Shown here piece by piece: positions 17,458 to 26,704 of a stretch of 64,000 bases of DNA; position 1 is the stretch's first letter; each line of letters opens with the position of its first letter. The notes beneath the pieces are model-generated. The model was not told the origin of the DNA. It worked only from the letters and a program-made list of their open reading frames with translations, and searched no databases. This DNA is from DASVWZ01 sp963715675 (GTDB lineage: Bacteria > Acidobacteriota > Terriglobia > Terriglobales > Acidobacteriaceae), in the NCBI GenBank assembly GCA_963715675.1, contig OY970265.1, positions 2,790,001 to 2,854,000 on the forward strand, in the 5' to 3' direction. The translations under genes and the position numbers were made by a program.

Positions 17458-17493
17458 GGGGTGAGAATACGACGGGATGGAATATGCACCCCC
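17458..17493 (+). repeat. Element A left inverted terminal repeat
   Basis: 36 bases starting GGGGTGAGAATACG and ending GGAATATGCACCCCC. It is the exact reverse complement of 36519-36554 and identical to 36569-36604. Confidence 0.85.
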
Positions 17494-17616
17494 CCTCTCT
17501 CCAGGTGTAATATCCTGGCTGGGTGACCAAGAGTGTTCCCCGACAAGGAACGGCGCTGAATTGCCACGCAAGTTTCCTGGTCGGTGATACAAAACGCAGG
17601 ATTTCGGGCGAGACGC

Positions 17617-18414
17617 ATGGCAGAGATAGGAATTTCAGAGTTTATGTTTGGTTATGCGTTCTTGTACGAACAGACGCAGGCTAACTGGGGAAATCTTAAG
17701 GCCGCCCCTGTACTCCCCAGCCTACAGCAAGAAGCGCAAGTGGGATGGGATGCGCAACTTCCTTTGAACGGGACTGATTTCTATTATCAGTTCAAGTTAA
17801 GCGACTACCTTTGGCGTGGTAACGCCACATATATCCGGGATGCAACATACAGCAGCGCGTACTATCGATTATGGCTACACCGCCGCAATAATAACCAGCA
17901 GCACTATCGACTGAGACAACACTGCGTTGCAAACCCGAACACCTTCTACGTTGCCCCGGAATTCAACTCCATCGAGGAGTTCAATTCGCGGTTCCTTGCT
18001 CGCCAAATCACGTCAAACTGTCGCATCATTCCGCTGACCCTCTGTGATGACATTACCGACAGCGAGCAACATTGCATCACATTTCAAAGCGGTGATCCGA
18101 CCTGGATTATTCACTCCGAACCCAGGCGGCGCGAGCGATCGTTCACAGGTCGAGAGCTGGAAGCGCTTTACAAAGGAAGTTTTCATCAGTGGCAACGCAT
18201 TGATGTTGCTTTTGCCGAGCGACTTTTTGACAAGACACAGAAGATTGCAAGGCAGGTGGTCGCGGACGAAGAACCGGAACGCCTACCGCTGGTAAGTCCC
18301 CTTCTGGATGAGCCGGTCGTAGAACGTGATCGCGGCCACTTGCTTCTGCGAGTAGCGGATATTCTGTCCGTTACATTGGGGGTCACCCTCGTCCTAGTTG
18401 GTTCACGCGATTGA
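17617..18414 (+). CDS. Putative PD-(D/E)XK-type nuclease of a HerA-NurA-methyltransferase cluster
   Basis: A 265-aa protein, ATG at 17617. The N-terminal part has GISEFMFGYAFLYE and then VGWDAQLP followed about 10 residues later by FYYQFKLSDYL. A D then Q-x-K spacing after beta strands is the signature of Mrr-like restriction nuclease folds, so a DNA-cleaving role is plausible but inferred. A later conserved-looking part is NTFYVAPEFNSIEEFN. It is the first gene inside element A and reads toward herA and nurA, which suggests one system. Assignment to a named family is not possible from sequence alone. Confidence 0.65.
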   Translation: MAEIGISEFMFGYAFLYEQTQANWGNLKAAPVLPSLQQEAQVGWDAQLPLNGTDFYYQFKLSDYLWRGNATYIRDATYSSAYYRLWLHRRNNNQQHYRLRQHCVANPNTFYVAPEFNSIEEFNSRFLARQITSNCRIIPLTLCDDITDSEQHCITFQSGDPTWIIHSEPRRRERSFTGRELEALYKGSFHQWQRIDVAFAERLFDKTQKIARQVVADEEPERLPLVSPLLDEPVVERDRGHLLLRVADILSVTLGVTLVLVGSRD

Positions 18415-18561
18415 GCGTCGAACTATGCCCCCTCACCCTTCCGTCGATCTGCTATGTGGTGCACTTGGCTAAGAGGGCCTATTCGGTGTACGCTCATTCC
18501 GTCTGGCCAAACCGTGAAATTCCCCGTCGCGGCGAAAACTTTGCCAGCAGTTGGGGGATAT

Positions 18562-20691
18562 ATGTCTTCAGCCATTTCAGACGTAGCTCGCGAACTCGAA
18601 CAACCGCAACTATCCGAAGAGCTTCAGAACGCCGCCGGGATTCTACGCCAAATTATTGAGCCTGATGCATACGTGGGGGAGGTCTTCTCCTTGGGTTATG
18701 AAGAGGCCCTGGTCCAAATCCACGACTTCTATCGTCGAAAGGTTGGAGGCATTCCGGCGCTATCTTTTCTAGCGGCGACCCGCATAATGCCGGGTCAGAC
18801 CGTTGACATCCGCGAAGAAGACGCTTCCGTCATTTTGCTCCGTGTGATTGACCACGCCGATCTGCCAAATGCTCAGGAAGCGCTCCGGGTACGCGTCGAA
18901 AACGCACAGCGCGTTAGCGGTGAGTTAGACAAAACGTGGGATCACCGCGACGTGATGGACCCGACCACAAATAATCTGCTCGGTTATGCTGGTGTACGCT
19001 GCAGGGTTCTAGGGACATTTTACGTCGCCGACATCAAGGATGACACTAAAACAGCAAACTACGCCCTTTTCTTTGGGTCCGATCTCAGTAACTACTACCC
19101 GAATCGCGGTTTGAAAGTATTCAAACCCCGCGGCAGCTTCCTGGAGCAAATTGTCAACTACCGAGACCCGCGCCTCGGCAATGCCGCGACCAATGTAATG
19201 GTGAGCGTCGGCGAAGTCCGATATGCGTCTACTAACCGGCCTTTCCAACGAATTTCGGGTGTTCGGGTTGCTATTACCCCTACGGACTTGCTCGGGCAAA
19301 AGACGGCTCTCTTCGGGATGACCCGCTCAGGAAAGTCAAACACCACGAAAATAGTCCTAAAATCCATCTTCGAGTTGCGTTGGCACGCGAATCCGCAGCG
19401 TGTCGGGCAGATTGTGTTCGATCCAAACGGGGAGTATGCGAACGAAAACACGCAGGACAAAGACACGAACCGTAATCCCAACGCAATTAAGAATGTGTGG
19501 GCCTGTGCCCCGCACGGGCAAGAACAGAAGTTCAAGCAGGATATTGTTACCTACGGCATCCTGGCTCACCCCAACGACCCGGAGCGCCGTCTGATGCTGC
19601 TAAACTTTCACGTCGATAGTAACCTGCAGATCGGCAAGCAGATCATCGACGCCTCCCTAGAAAACACGGATAAATATGTAGTGAATTTCCGTGATGTTAC
19701 CTTAGAAGCACCGGACCCAAGTGACCGATCTGCAATGACGCGCCATGCTCGGCGGGTGCTGTGTTATCGTGCGCTGCTCTTCAAGGCAGGCCTTCAACCT
19801 CCAACGAACCTAGCACTTGAACCGAAGGGCTTGTTTAGCAAGGAGATTCTGGCTGCGATGCGTGATAGCCAGGGGGACAATGCCGCAAGATACGTTAACT
19901 GCGCAACAATCCTTGCGAAGCCCAGCCCGACGTGGGGCGAGACCTCCCTTGCGTGCGACCTGCTGCGTGATTTCATTAACGATAAGGATTCTGGATTTGC
20001 AGCTTTCGACCAGACTTACGTCCAGAAGAGCGCGTCCGGGTCATGGGCAGATGATGACTTGAAGAAGATTCTTGAAATGTTCCACTATCCGAATGGCTCA
20101 CGGCTAGTTGGCCGCGTGAGAGAGCAACACACACAAACAACCGATGCCGACTACGCAGATGAGATTTATGAACATCTAGCAGCCGGACGGCTGGTCATTG
20201 TTGATCAGTCGAGCGGTGATCCAGACCTCAACAAATCGTCTGCCGATCGCGTAATGCGGCGGATCTTTGAGAGCAATCGCGCCCGCTTCCGGAATGCTCA
20301 GCTACCACCTAACATTCTCGTGTACGTTGAGGAGGCGCACAACCTCCTGCCAGCGGGCACCGACATGGACTTGAAGGATATATGGGTGCGCACTGCCAAG
20401 GAAGGTGCAAAGTATTTGATTGGCCTCGTGTACGCCACTCAGGAAGTCAGTTCGATTCAGAAAAATATTCTGCGAAATACTGCAAACTGGTTCATTGGGC
20501 ATCTGAACAACACGGATGAAACTAAGGAACTCAACAAGTTTTACGATTTCGCCGACTTTGAACGGAGTATTCTGCGTGCCCAAGATCGAGGCTTTATCCG
20601 CACAAAAACACTCTCCAACCCTTATGTGGTTCCGGTCCAAGTAGAACTGTTCAGCATTGATCCCAAGGAGAGCGTCAGTAATGCCGTATGA
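18562..20691 (+). CDS. HerA-type hexameric ATPase/DNA translocase
   Basis: A 709-aa protein starting at ATG 18562 after GGGGGATAT; a longer frame upstream has no good start. An N-terminal HAS-barrel-like region precedes the FtsK/HerA ATPase core with Walker A GMTRSGKSN (about 252-260), Walker B NILVYVEEAHNLL (about 585) and the sensor stretch GLVYATQEVSSIQ. HerA proteins form hexamers that push DNA and work with the nuclease NurA. Its stop codon overlaps the nurA start by 11 bases, so the two are translationally coupled. Confidence 0.92.
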   Translation: MSSAISDVARELEQPQLSEELQNAAGILRQIIEPDAYVGEVFSLGYEEALVQIHDFYRRKVGGIPALSFLAATRIMPGQTVDIREEDASVILLRVIDHADLPNAQEALRVRVENAQRVSGELDKTWDHRDVMDPTTNNLLGYAGVRCRVLGTFYVADIKDDTKTANYALFFGSDLSNYYPNRGLKVFKPRGSFLEQIVNYRDPRLGNAATNVMVSVGEVRYASTNRPFQRISGVRVAITPTDLLGQKTALFGMTRSGKSNTTKIVLKSIFELRWHANPQRVGQIVFDPNGEYANENTQDKDTNRNPNAIKNVWACAPHGQEQKFKQDIVTYGILAHPNDPERRLMLLNFHVDSNLQIGKQIIDASLENTDKYVVNFRDVTLEAPDPSDRSAMTRHARRVLCYRALLFKAGLQPPTNLALEPKGLFSKEILAAMRDSQGDNAARYVNCATILAKPSPTWGETSLACDLLRDFINDKDSGFAAFDQTYVQKSASGSWADDDLKKILEMFHYPNGSRLVGRVREQHTQTTDADYADEIYEHLAAGRLVIVDQSSGDPDLNKSSADRVMRRIFESNRARFRNAQLPPNILVYVEEAHNLLPAGTDMDLKDIWVRTAKEGAKYLIGLVYATQEVSSIQKNILRNTANWFIGHLNNTDETKELNKFYDFADFERSILRAQDRGFIRTKTLSNPYVVPVQVELFSIDPKESVSNAV

Positions 20692-22027
20692 AGGTGAGTT
20701 TGCGGGGTACCGTCCCCTTCAGCGGATCGTTGAGACGGAGCGCGTTCAGGGTCTTCTCCGCAAGTCGCGTGTTTTTCAACCGAGTGCGGATGGGCCAAGT
20801 GTGGTATTGCCGAAACCGGCTCCACCGCCTGGACACGGTCTTCCAAGTTACGTCGTGGCTATCGACGGCAGCAACGCTGAAGTCGACGTGCGGAATGGCT
20901 ATCCTGGGGCTAAGGTAGGTTATTGCACAGTCGCGAGCGTACTACTCAATCTTGCTGAAATGGCTCGCTTGGATGAACAGCGACCGGTTGATCCCCTTGA
21001 ATTCCGCAAAACCGAGGAAGCCTCCACGGTGGATGCTGCATTACCAGGCAGCAATGTCGTTACACGAGACCACACATCGGCACGCGATTCCTTCCGTGAA
21101 AGTCTCTACGAGGTCTTACAGGACGTCATTGTGGATCAGGAAGATGGTACCCGCCTTCTGGATACCTATGAAGCCCTGCTCGCGCACAAGCCACAAGGAC
21201 GGCAAGAGTGCCCGTATGCATCCGAAGGCTGCGATGAGCGAGTTGAGATTCCTGCCGGTCTTAGCAGTTGCGCATGCCCGAAGAAACATCCTCTCTTCTC
21301 GACTGACGCCCTGCGAATTCACGAGAATTTTCGTGACACCGGCACAAATGGAGAAGCGTTCGGCGAAGTACGTCAGATTTGGGAGCACACGTTGCTTGTT
21401 CACGTGCTCCGACTCTTCGAAAAGAAGCAGCTACTCGGTCGGATGGACCGGATGGCATTTGTCATGGACGGCCCCCTGGCTATCTTTGGGCATCCGGCAT
21501 GGCTCAGCGCGGCCATTAGCAGGGAATTGAAGCGGCTGAACGGAGTCGTGAGAGCCAGCACGAACCGCGACCTTCTGATTCTAGGCGTTGAAAAAACCGG
21601 CACGTTCGTAATGCATTTTGATGAAATCGACAAGGCCGAAGACGGCGGTACGAATTTTTCAAGTCGTACCTTTATGCTGCCGACAGACAGGTACATCAAA
21701 GATCGAATAATCTTCTCAACGAGCACAAAACGCTATGGCATGGACACATATTTCGGCCGTAAATTGTTTTACAAAACGGCGTCTGGGGCACGAATCGTTG
21801 CTGACATCCCATTCCTAGACGACAAGCAAGATACCCTGGAAACGGATGACATTTCGCTTTACCGAGAGTTGGGGTCCGCCTGCGCCTTGCTCGACACGTT
21901 GGCGTCGTCACGCTATCCAAACTCGGTCTCACCCTTGATTTCGGCGCATGCCCAAGCTGCGATTCCTCTGCGGCTTGGTACGAAGGTGTTGCAGCAGCTG
22001 GCAAAAGCTCTAATGCGACAGGACTAA
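20681..22027 (+). CDS. NurA-domain nuclease
   Basis: A 448-aa protein, ATG at 20681 inside the end of herA. The NurA RNase H-like fold shows the first metal-binding aspartate in YVVAIDGSNAEV (about residue 60) and the second in MAFVMDGPLAIFG. Between them lies a cysteine-containing insert (CPYASEGCDERVEI and SSCACPKKH) that looks like a small zinc-binding module. The partner of HerA: such pairs resect or degrade DNA. The methyltransferase gene follows four bases after the stop. Confidence 0.88.
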   Translation: MPYEGEFAGYRPLQRIVETERVQGLLRKSRVFQPSADGPSVVLPKPAPPPGHGLPSYVVAIDGSNAEVDVRNGYPGAKVGYCTVASVLLNLAEMARLDEQRPVDPLEFRKTEEASTVDAALPGSNVVTRDHTSARDSFRESLYEVLQDVIVDQEDGTRLLDTYEALLAHKPQGRQECPYASEGCDERVEIPAGLSSCACPKKHPLFSTDALRIHENFRDTGTNGEAFGEVRQIWEHTLLVHVLRLFEKKQLLGRMDRMAFVMDGPLAIFGHPAWLSAAISRELKRLNGVVRASTNRDLLILGVEKTGTFVMHFDEIDKAEDGGTNFSSRTFMLPTDRYIKDRIIFSTSTKRYGMDTYFGRKLFYKTASGARIVADIPFLDDKQDTLETDDISLYRELGSACALLDTLASSRYPNSVSPLISAHAQAAIPLRLGTKVLQQLAKALMRQD

Positions 22028-22031
22028 CTAG

Positions 22032-23138
22032 ATGCCAAGCCAAGGCACAAGATACGGTACTGCAGCTGGTCGTTGGGCAGGGGTCGGTCCCTACTACGCT
22101 ATGTTTCCTGTTGCTTTTGCCGAGAAGGTGATAACCAGACATACCGCACCTGGAGATGTGGTGCTGGATCCTTTCGCCGGTCGCGGCACTGCTGTGTTCA
22201 GCGCCGCGGTTCATGGCCGGCGTGGGATAGGTATGGAAATAAATCCTGTGGGGTGGGTGTATTCCCAAGCCAAGCTCCAACCCGCTCGTCAGGAGTGCGT
22301 TGTCGAAAGATTTGCCGACATTGAGAAAATCTCCCACCGATACCGCGGAGCCGCAAGGAATGCCCCCCAATTCTTTCGCTGTTGCTTCCAAGAAACCGTT
22401 TTGCAGTTTCTGATCGCCGCACGCGCACATCTTGACTGGAGAAACCGCAAGGCTGACTGCACCGCGATGGCGTTTCTACTAGTGAACCTGCACGGTAAGA
22501 GAAACAATTCGCTTTCGAATCAGATGCGCCAGACGAAGTCGATGTCTCCGGCATATGCGATCAAATGGTGGCGAGAACGAAACATGCACCCTCCGGAAGT
22601 GGATCCACTGGAATTCCTCCTCAAGAGGACGGAATGGCGTTATGCGAAGGGCATCCCCGACTTGACGGATAGCAGAGTTTATTTGGGAGACAGCGTCAAG
22701 ATTCTACCCCAAGTGCCGCGCTATTGGGCCAGCCGATACAAGCGCGCGCACCTGCTTCTGACCTCGCCTCCGTACTACGGTGTCACGAACTATCACTACG
22801 ACCAGTGGCTACGCCTGTGGTTACTTGGTGGACCGCCCACGTCACGTCAAATCGGCGGCAAGCACAAAGGCAAGTTTGAGCATAAGCTGCAGTATCGGCA
22901 GCTTCTTCTCGATGTATTTGGTAGGTCAAAACGCTTGCTTCGGCGCGACGGGATAGTCTATGTGAGGACGGATCGCAGGGAAATAACCCGCAACACGACC
23001 AGAGAAGTGCTCCGCCAGATATTTCCCGACCATCAACTTCACTACACGAGTAGACCTTATGTCCGACCTACCCAAACCGGCCTGTTCGGTCATATCGAAC
23101 CTAGAGTTGGCGAGATCGATCTCATGCTGACTCCGTGA
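22032..23138 (+). CDS. DNA adenine/cytosine-N4 methyltransferase
   Basis: A 368-aa SAM-dependent amino-methyltransferase. The SAM motif VVLDPFAGRGT is near residue 43-53 and the catalytic motif LLLTSPPYYGV near 242-250, so the order is SAM site, then target domain, then catalytic site. TSPPY favours cytosine-N4 but does not exclude adenine. It is directly behind herA-nurA and the nuclease-like gene; the likely job is marking self DNA so that the nuclease complex attacks only foreign DNA. That is inference from context. Confidence 0.88.
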   Translation: MPSQGTRYGTAAGRWAGVGPYYAMFPVAFAEKVITRHTAPGDVVLDPFAGRGTAVFSAAVHGRRGIGMEINPVGWVYSQAKLQPARQECVVERFADIEKISHRYRGAARNAPQFFRCCFQETVLQFLIAARAHLDWRNRKADCTAMAFLLVNLHGKRNNSLSNQMRQTKSMSPAYAIKWWRERNMHPPEVDPLEFLLKRTEWRYAKGIPDLTDSRVYLGDSVKILPQVPRYWASRYKRAHLLLTSPPYYGVTNYHYDQWLRLWLLGGPPTSRQIGGKHKGKFEHKLQYRQLLLDVFGRSKRLLRRDGIVYVRTDRREITRNTTREVLRQIFPDHQLHYTSRPYVRPTQTGLFGHIEPRVGEIDLMLTP

Positions 23139-23157
23139 CGGCGTTTACGGCCTTGGC

Positions 23158-25053
23158 TCAAACACCTGCCATACTGCCCAACGATGATTCTATGCGGCTT
23201 CGGAAGAAATTCTCGGTCGCTTGATCTTGAAAATAGACGTAACAGCCCTTCATGCCTCGACTTAAGAGGACACGGTACGTATTTTTCACGTGTCGCATGA
23301 AATCGGCACGTGAACGGCGTACCACCGAGTCGGCAGAAACTGATGCGTTGCCTTTCCATCCCGCAGTAGCAGGATCGAATACCAGGTCAGTTCCAAAAAT
23401 GACGCCGACGTAATCAAACTCAAACCCTTGTGCAGTGTAAATGCAGCCGACTTGATTCATTCCGCCGCTCTGATAGGCCCACAAGCTCTCGCGCGGGATT
23501 CCCGCGGCAAGATGGCCTGCATCCGATTTAGCATTCCATGGCCGTTCATAATCTCCGATCACAACGTCGTCAACCAGAGTGCCGTCCGGATGTGGATCAG
23601 ACCACTTCCAACAGAATCCCGCTGTGATTCGGGCTGTGAATCCGTGCTCCGCCTTTTCGCGAATAGCAGCGTCGAGTGCTTGCGGCGAAGAACATATCCT
23701 GAAGTCGAACGTCCGATCATCGGCATTCCACAGTACGTTCGCGGTACGCTTGATCTGGAGTGTGTTGTTGATCCAGTTTACGAAGGCATCCGAGCCCGCA
23801 CATCGGAACTGAGCCTCTAGCTCGTACTCGAAAACTGTGTAGCCGATCTGTTTTGCGTGAGCGTGGATGTAATCGGAGGAACCTATTTCGCCGGGTCTTA
23901 CCACCTGATCGTCGTCGATGAAAAACACAACTATCTTGCTCGCGTTTATCAACTCAGCTATTTGCGGCCCCGTGCTTCGCCTCGCGCGTGGTGTGAACCG
24001 AGAATTGCTAGTCTCCCTAATTCTGTGCGCTTCATCGCAGACCATCACATCAATGTCGTTGTATCCCGCATTCGCGTATCCGTTGAAGTATTTGATCTGC
24101 TGCGATGCACGGCTGCCGACAATCTCCCGAATGGTGGTAGTAAATGCTCTTGATCCCGTCACATAATGCGTGTTCAATCCTTTGGCTGATAGATCTCCGA
24201 GCAAATTCATCGCGATGACTGACTTGCCAGTTCCAGGTCCACCTTTAACAATGATGAGAGTTTTCTTCTTTCCATCGACCCCGTCCGTCGCGGTTTGCAG
24301 AACGCGGTCGTACACGACGAGTTGCTCATCGAGCAAAACGTACTGCGAATTTCCTTTCACAACGGCACTAACGTGATCCAGGAGTTTTCGAGAAGCCTTG
24401 TACCGACTTTGTTCGATGGTCTTGACGATTTCGCCTTCATCGCCGTTGGCGACACGCAGGCGCAAGAAGTCGATAAGTTTGCCAACATCATCGCCGGTAA
24501 ATAGCGGAAAGGATTCCAGCAGGCTCTTAAACCTGTCTGCAAGCAATACGTCAGAAGGCTCATACGAATAGTTGTGGAGATACGAACAGGCGTTCAGCTG
24601 AATTCCTGATTCGTTGTCAAATGCAGTGTGTGCATCTTCAAGATACGTCTTGTACTGGCCAACCTGAGCAGATGGGTGAAGCACATCGCGCATGCTACCT
24701 CCAACCCATGTTGCGAGTTCATTGCGTCCGCCGCCATCCTCGCATTTGTCCCATTGTTTGAGTTCGACTATGACGGCGTTCTCGCGAGTCCAATCATTTC
24801 GGCCAGTGACTAGGCAGTCGAGCCTGCGAGACGTGAGCGGAAGTTGAAACTCAAGAATGACGCCGTTGTTCAGTAGTTCGCCTTCTTGGAAGACCTGCGA
24901 TACCGCACGAAGCGAGTTGCGCCACGAATTCACCTCACTGGGGGCAGGCCTAAAACGGAATTCATGAAAGAACGCATCACCCAGCTTTGTCGCAATTCTG
25001 TTTTGTGACGTGTCTTCAATCAGACTGGCGGTGGTTCCTGAATATAGTCGCAT
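23158..25053 (-). CDS. Nuclease-helicase: PD-(D/E)XK domain plus DUF2075 ATPase
   Basis: A 631-aa protein. The N-terminal region has D79 in RRLDCLVTG and E97-x-K99 in VIVELKQW, a PD-(D/E)XK nuclease signature. The rest is a superfamily 1-like DUF2075 helicase core: Walker A GGPGTGKS (271-278), Walker B VMVCDEAHR (337-344), QFRCAGSD, and a C-terminal YTAQGFEFDYVGVIFG and YRVLLSRGMKG. This domain pair occurs in defence islands. It is on the same strand as cas1 and about 80 bases downstream, with a hairpin between, so it is either cargo or part of the cas1 operon. Confidence 0.85.
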   Translation of the reverse strand: MRLYSGTTASLIEDTSQNRIATKLGDAFFHEFRFRPAPSEVNSWRNSLRAVSQVFQEGELLNNGVILEFQLPLTSRRLDCLVTGRNDWTRENAVIVELKQWDKCEDGGGRNELATWVGGSMRDVLHPSAQVGQYKTYLEDAHTAFDNESGIQLNACSYLHNYSYEPSDVLLADRFKSLLESFPLFTGDDVGKLIDFLRLRVANGDEGEIVKTIEQSRYKASRKLLDHVSAVVKGNSQYVLLDEQLVVYDRVLQTATDGVDGKKKTLIIVKGGPGTGKSVIAMNLLGDLSAKGLNTHYVTGSRAFTTTIREIVGSRASQQIKYFNGYANAGYNDIDVMVCDEAHRIRETSNSRFTPRARRSTGPQIAELINASKIVVFFIDDDQVVRPGEIGSSDYIHAHAKQIGYTVFEYELEAQFRCAGSDAFVNWINNTLQIKRTANVLWNADDRTFDFRICSSPQALDAAIREKAEHGFTARITAGFCWKWSDPHPDGTLVDDVVIGDYERPWNAKSDAGHLAAGIPRESLWAYQSGGMNQVGCIYTAQGFEFDYVGVIFGTDLVFDPATAGWKGNASVSADSVVRRSRADFMRHVKNTYRVLLSRGMKGCYVYFQDQATENFFRSRIESSLGSMAGV

Positions 25054-25074
25054 TGCGGGCTGTCCGTAATTCCT

Positions 25075-25094
25075 CTTGAGAGAGGACTCTCAAG
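25075..25094. terminator. Hairpin between cas1 and the nuclease-helicase gene
   Basis: CTTGAGAG, loop AGGA, CTCTCAAG: an 8-bp perfect stem without a T run. In element B the corresponding sequence is cut by an IS3-family insertion inside the stem. It may be a terminator or attenuator between cas1 and the next gene. Confidence 0.5.
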
Positions 25095-25133
25095 GCTACT
25101 GCACAGCGGAGCGTGTGGGAAGAGGGTGATTTG

Positions 25134-26654
25134 TTACCTATTCGCAGTAATCCCAGCCAAATCCGCGAGTGCCTGCCAATGCCTCGGGTGCGGGAAGTAG
25201 CCTTCTCGGATTCGGCCTGCGTACCAACGCGAGACGCCAATTCGTGAGCAAATTGCGGATGTCGGAACTTTTCGGAGTAACGGCTGAATTTGTTGCCTGA
25301 ACACTTCGTCGGTGAGCCAAGTTGGTTGCGTCGATGCGTCCCAGGCCGAGCATGCCTCTGCGTGCCGCCGCCGCGAGGCCACATGTTTGGCACGAGCTTC
25401 CGGGTTCCGCGCAGCTACGCGGCCAAGTTTCGCAGCGCCAATCAGGCGTTCCGTCGCTCCGCCAATGGCACACTCGCCACAGTTCGTACTCCCAATTTGA
25501 ATGGTTTTTCCACACTCCCGACACAGATTCTCTCTGCGCGGCGGTGAAATTGGCGATGGCAGCGGCGACGCGCCTTTTGCCTCGCGTTTGTGACGCTGTG
25601 TTAAGCGGGTGGGTGGTGCGATATCACGGATTGGTTTCCGCGTTCGTGACCATAGTGTGCCAGCGACCCACTCGGCGATGGGTGCAACCGCGTTTCCCCA
25701 AGTTGGAGCGGTTTCAGAAAGCTTGGTTGCAATTTGAGCCATTAGGCGGCAATTCCCATCCCGTTGCTCAAGGAACCATTCTCGCTTCAGAGGTTCGCGT
25801 GTTATCCAATCGAGCAGAAATCCATCTACCTGGGGCCGAACGACCTCCATGAGATCGCAGGCAAGGCTATCACGTGCCGGTGTGTCCACATGGAGAACAC
25901 CGATACCGGGATCGAGGCCAAGTGCGGCAGCCGCCAGCCTGGATTCGGATTCAAGCACCGCATAGAGATAGTTGAGCAGGGCATTCGGCGGGTTAACCGC
26001 TAGGCGAGGGGACCCGGTCAGAGGCGAGACCCGAGCACCAAAAACGCGCCAATGAGCGGGTACGCGTGGCTCATCTTTCCTCGGGAAAGTGATCGGTAAG
26101 GTGCGCCAAGCAGCCCAGTAAGCTGCAGCCGCTTGGGATTCAACTTGGCGAATAGCTTCGGGCGAGTCAGCTTTCACCAACTCCTCCCGGTAGCGAGAAA
26201 TTGTGTCGGCTGTCCGTGTTGCAAGCAATTTGTGACGCGCAACTCTCTCTTGACCTGCCAACTTCTTTTCAATGAGCTCGCGTGCGATCTGGACAGCGAT
26301 TCCAGATTGACCCGCCAGAGATTGAGCGCGTCGCAATCGAGCATCGGACGGGCGGACCGGTCCAGTAGTCGTCAGTACAGAGCCGTCTCGTTCCAGCATC
26401 ACAAAAGCAGCATCTTGATCCGCGAGCCAGCGGAGCGCTGCGAGGGACACCATCCCGTCCGAGCCGATGACCACCAGACGTTTGAGCCCATGCCCCACTC
26501 GCGGGAATCTGGCCCGGTGACGATCAGAACCGATCCCGTCTTCCAGAACCAGGTGACCACGGTCAACTCCGACGTGAATCCCATACCCAGACAGAGTAAC
26601 GACTCCCTGTTGCCCTGGATCGATATCAAAAATCGACACTTTGCTCGTGCTCAT
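25134..26654 (-). CDS. cas1: Cas1-type integrase (casposase), element A
   Basis: A 506-aa protein starting at ATG 26654, five bases after GGAGG. Cas1 N-terminal beta domain (VVTLSGYGIHVGV, LVVIGSDGMVSLAALRWLAD), then the helical catalytic domain. Predicted catalytic residues are E172 (VESQAAAAYW), H255 (GIGVLHVDT), and D267/E270 (SLACDLMEVVRP). A zinc ribbon follows with Cys 378, 381, 392 and 395, then a helix-turn-helix tail (TSAICSRIGVSRWYAGRI, about 465-482). No Cas2 or CRISPR array is nearby. In casposons Cas1 integrates the element itself; the DNA-binding tail fits that role. Only part of the gene is closely similar to the second copy. Confidence 0.92.
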   Translation of the reverse strand: MSTSKVSIFDIDPGQQGVVTLSGYGIHVGVDRGHLVLEDGIGSDRHRARFPRVGHGLKRLVVIGSDGMVSLAALRWLADQDAAFVMLERDGSVLTTTGPVRPSDARLRRAQSLAGQSGIAVQIARELIEKKLAGQERVARHKLLATRTADTISRYREELVKADSPEAIRQVESQAAAAYWAAWRTLPITFPRKDEPRVPAHWRVFGARVSPLTGSPRLAVNPPNALLNYLYAVLESESRLAAAALGLDPGIGVLHVDTPARDSLACDLMEVVRPQVDGFLLDWITREPLKREWFLEQRDGNCRLMAQIATKLSETAPTWGNAVAPIAEWVAGTLWSRTRKPIRDIAPPTRLTQRHKREAKGASPLPSPISPPRRENLCRECGKTIQIGSTNCGECAIGGATERLIGAAKLGRVAARNPEARAKHVASRRRHAEACSAWDASTQPTWLTDEVFRQQIQPLLRKVPTSAICSRIGVSRWYAGRIREGYFPHPRHWQALADLAGITANR

Positions 26655-26704
26655 TGATTCCTCCGTATTCCACAATTGGAGCAACTCGGGAGAGGCTCAA
26701 CGCT

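Noticed and set aside
25134..26654. Cas1 as part of a CRISPR-Cas system
   Set aside because: There is no Cas2, no effector gene and no array of regular direct repeats anywhere in the window; neighbours are polymerase, HNH and HTH genes.
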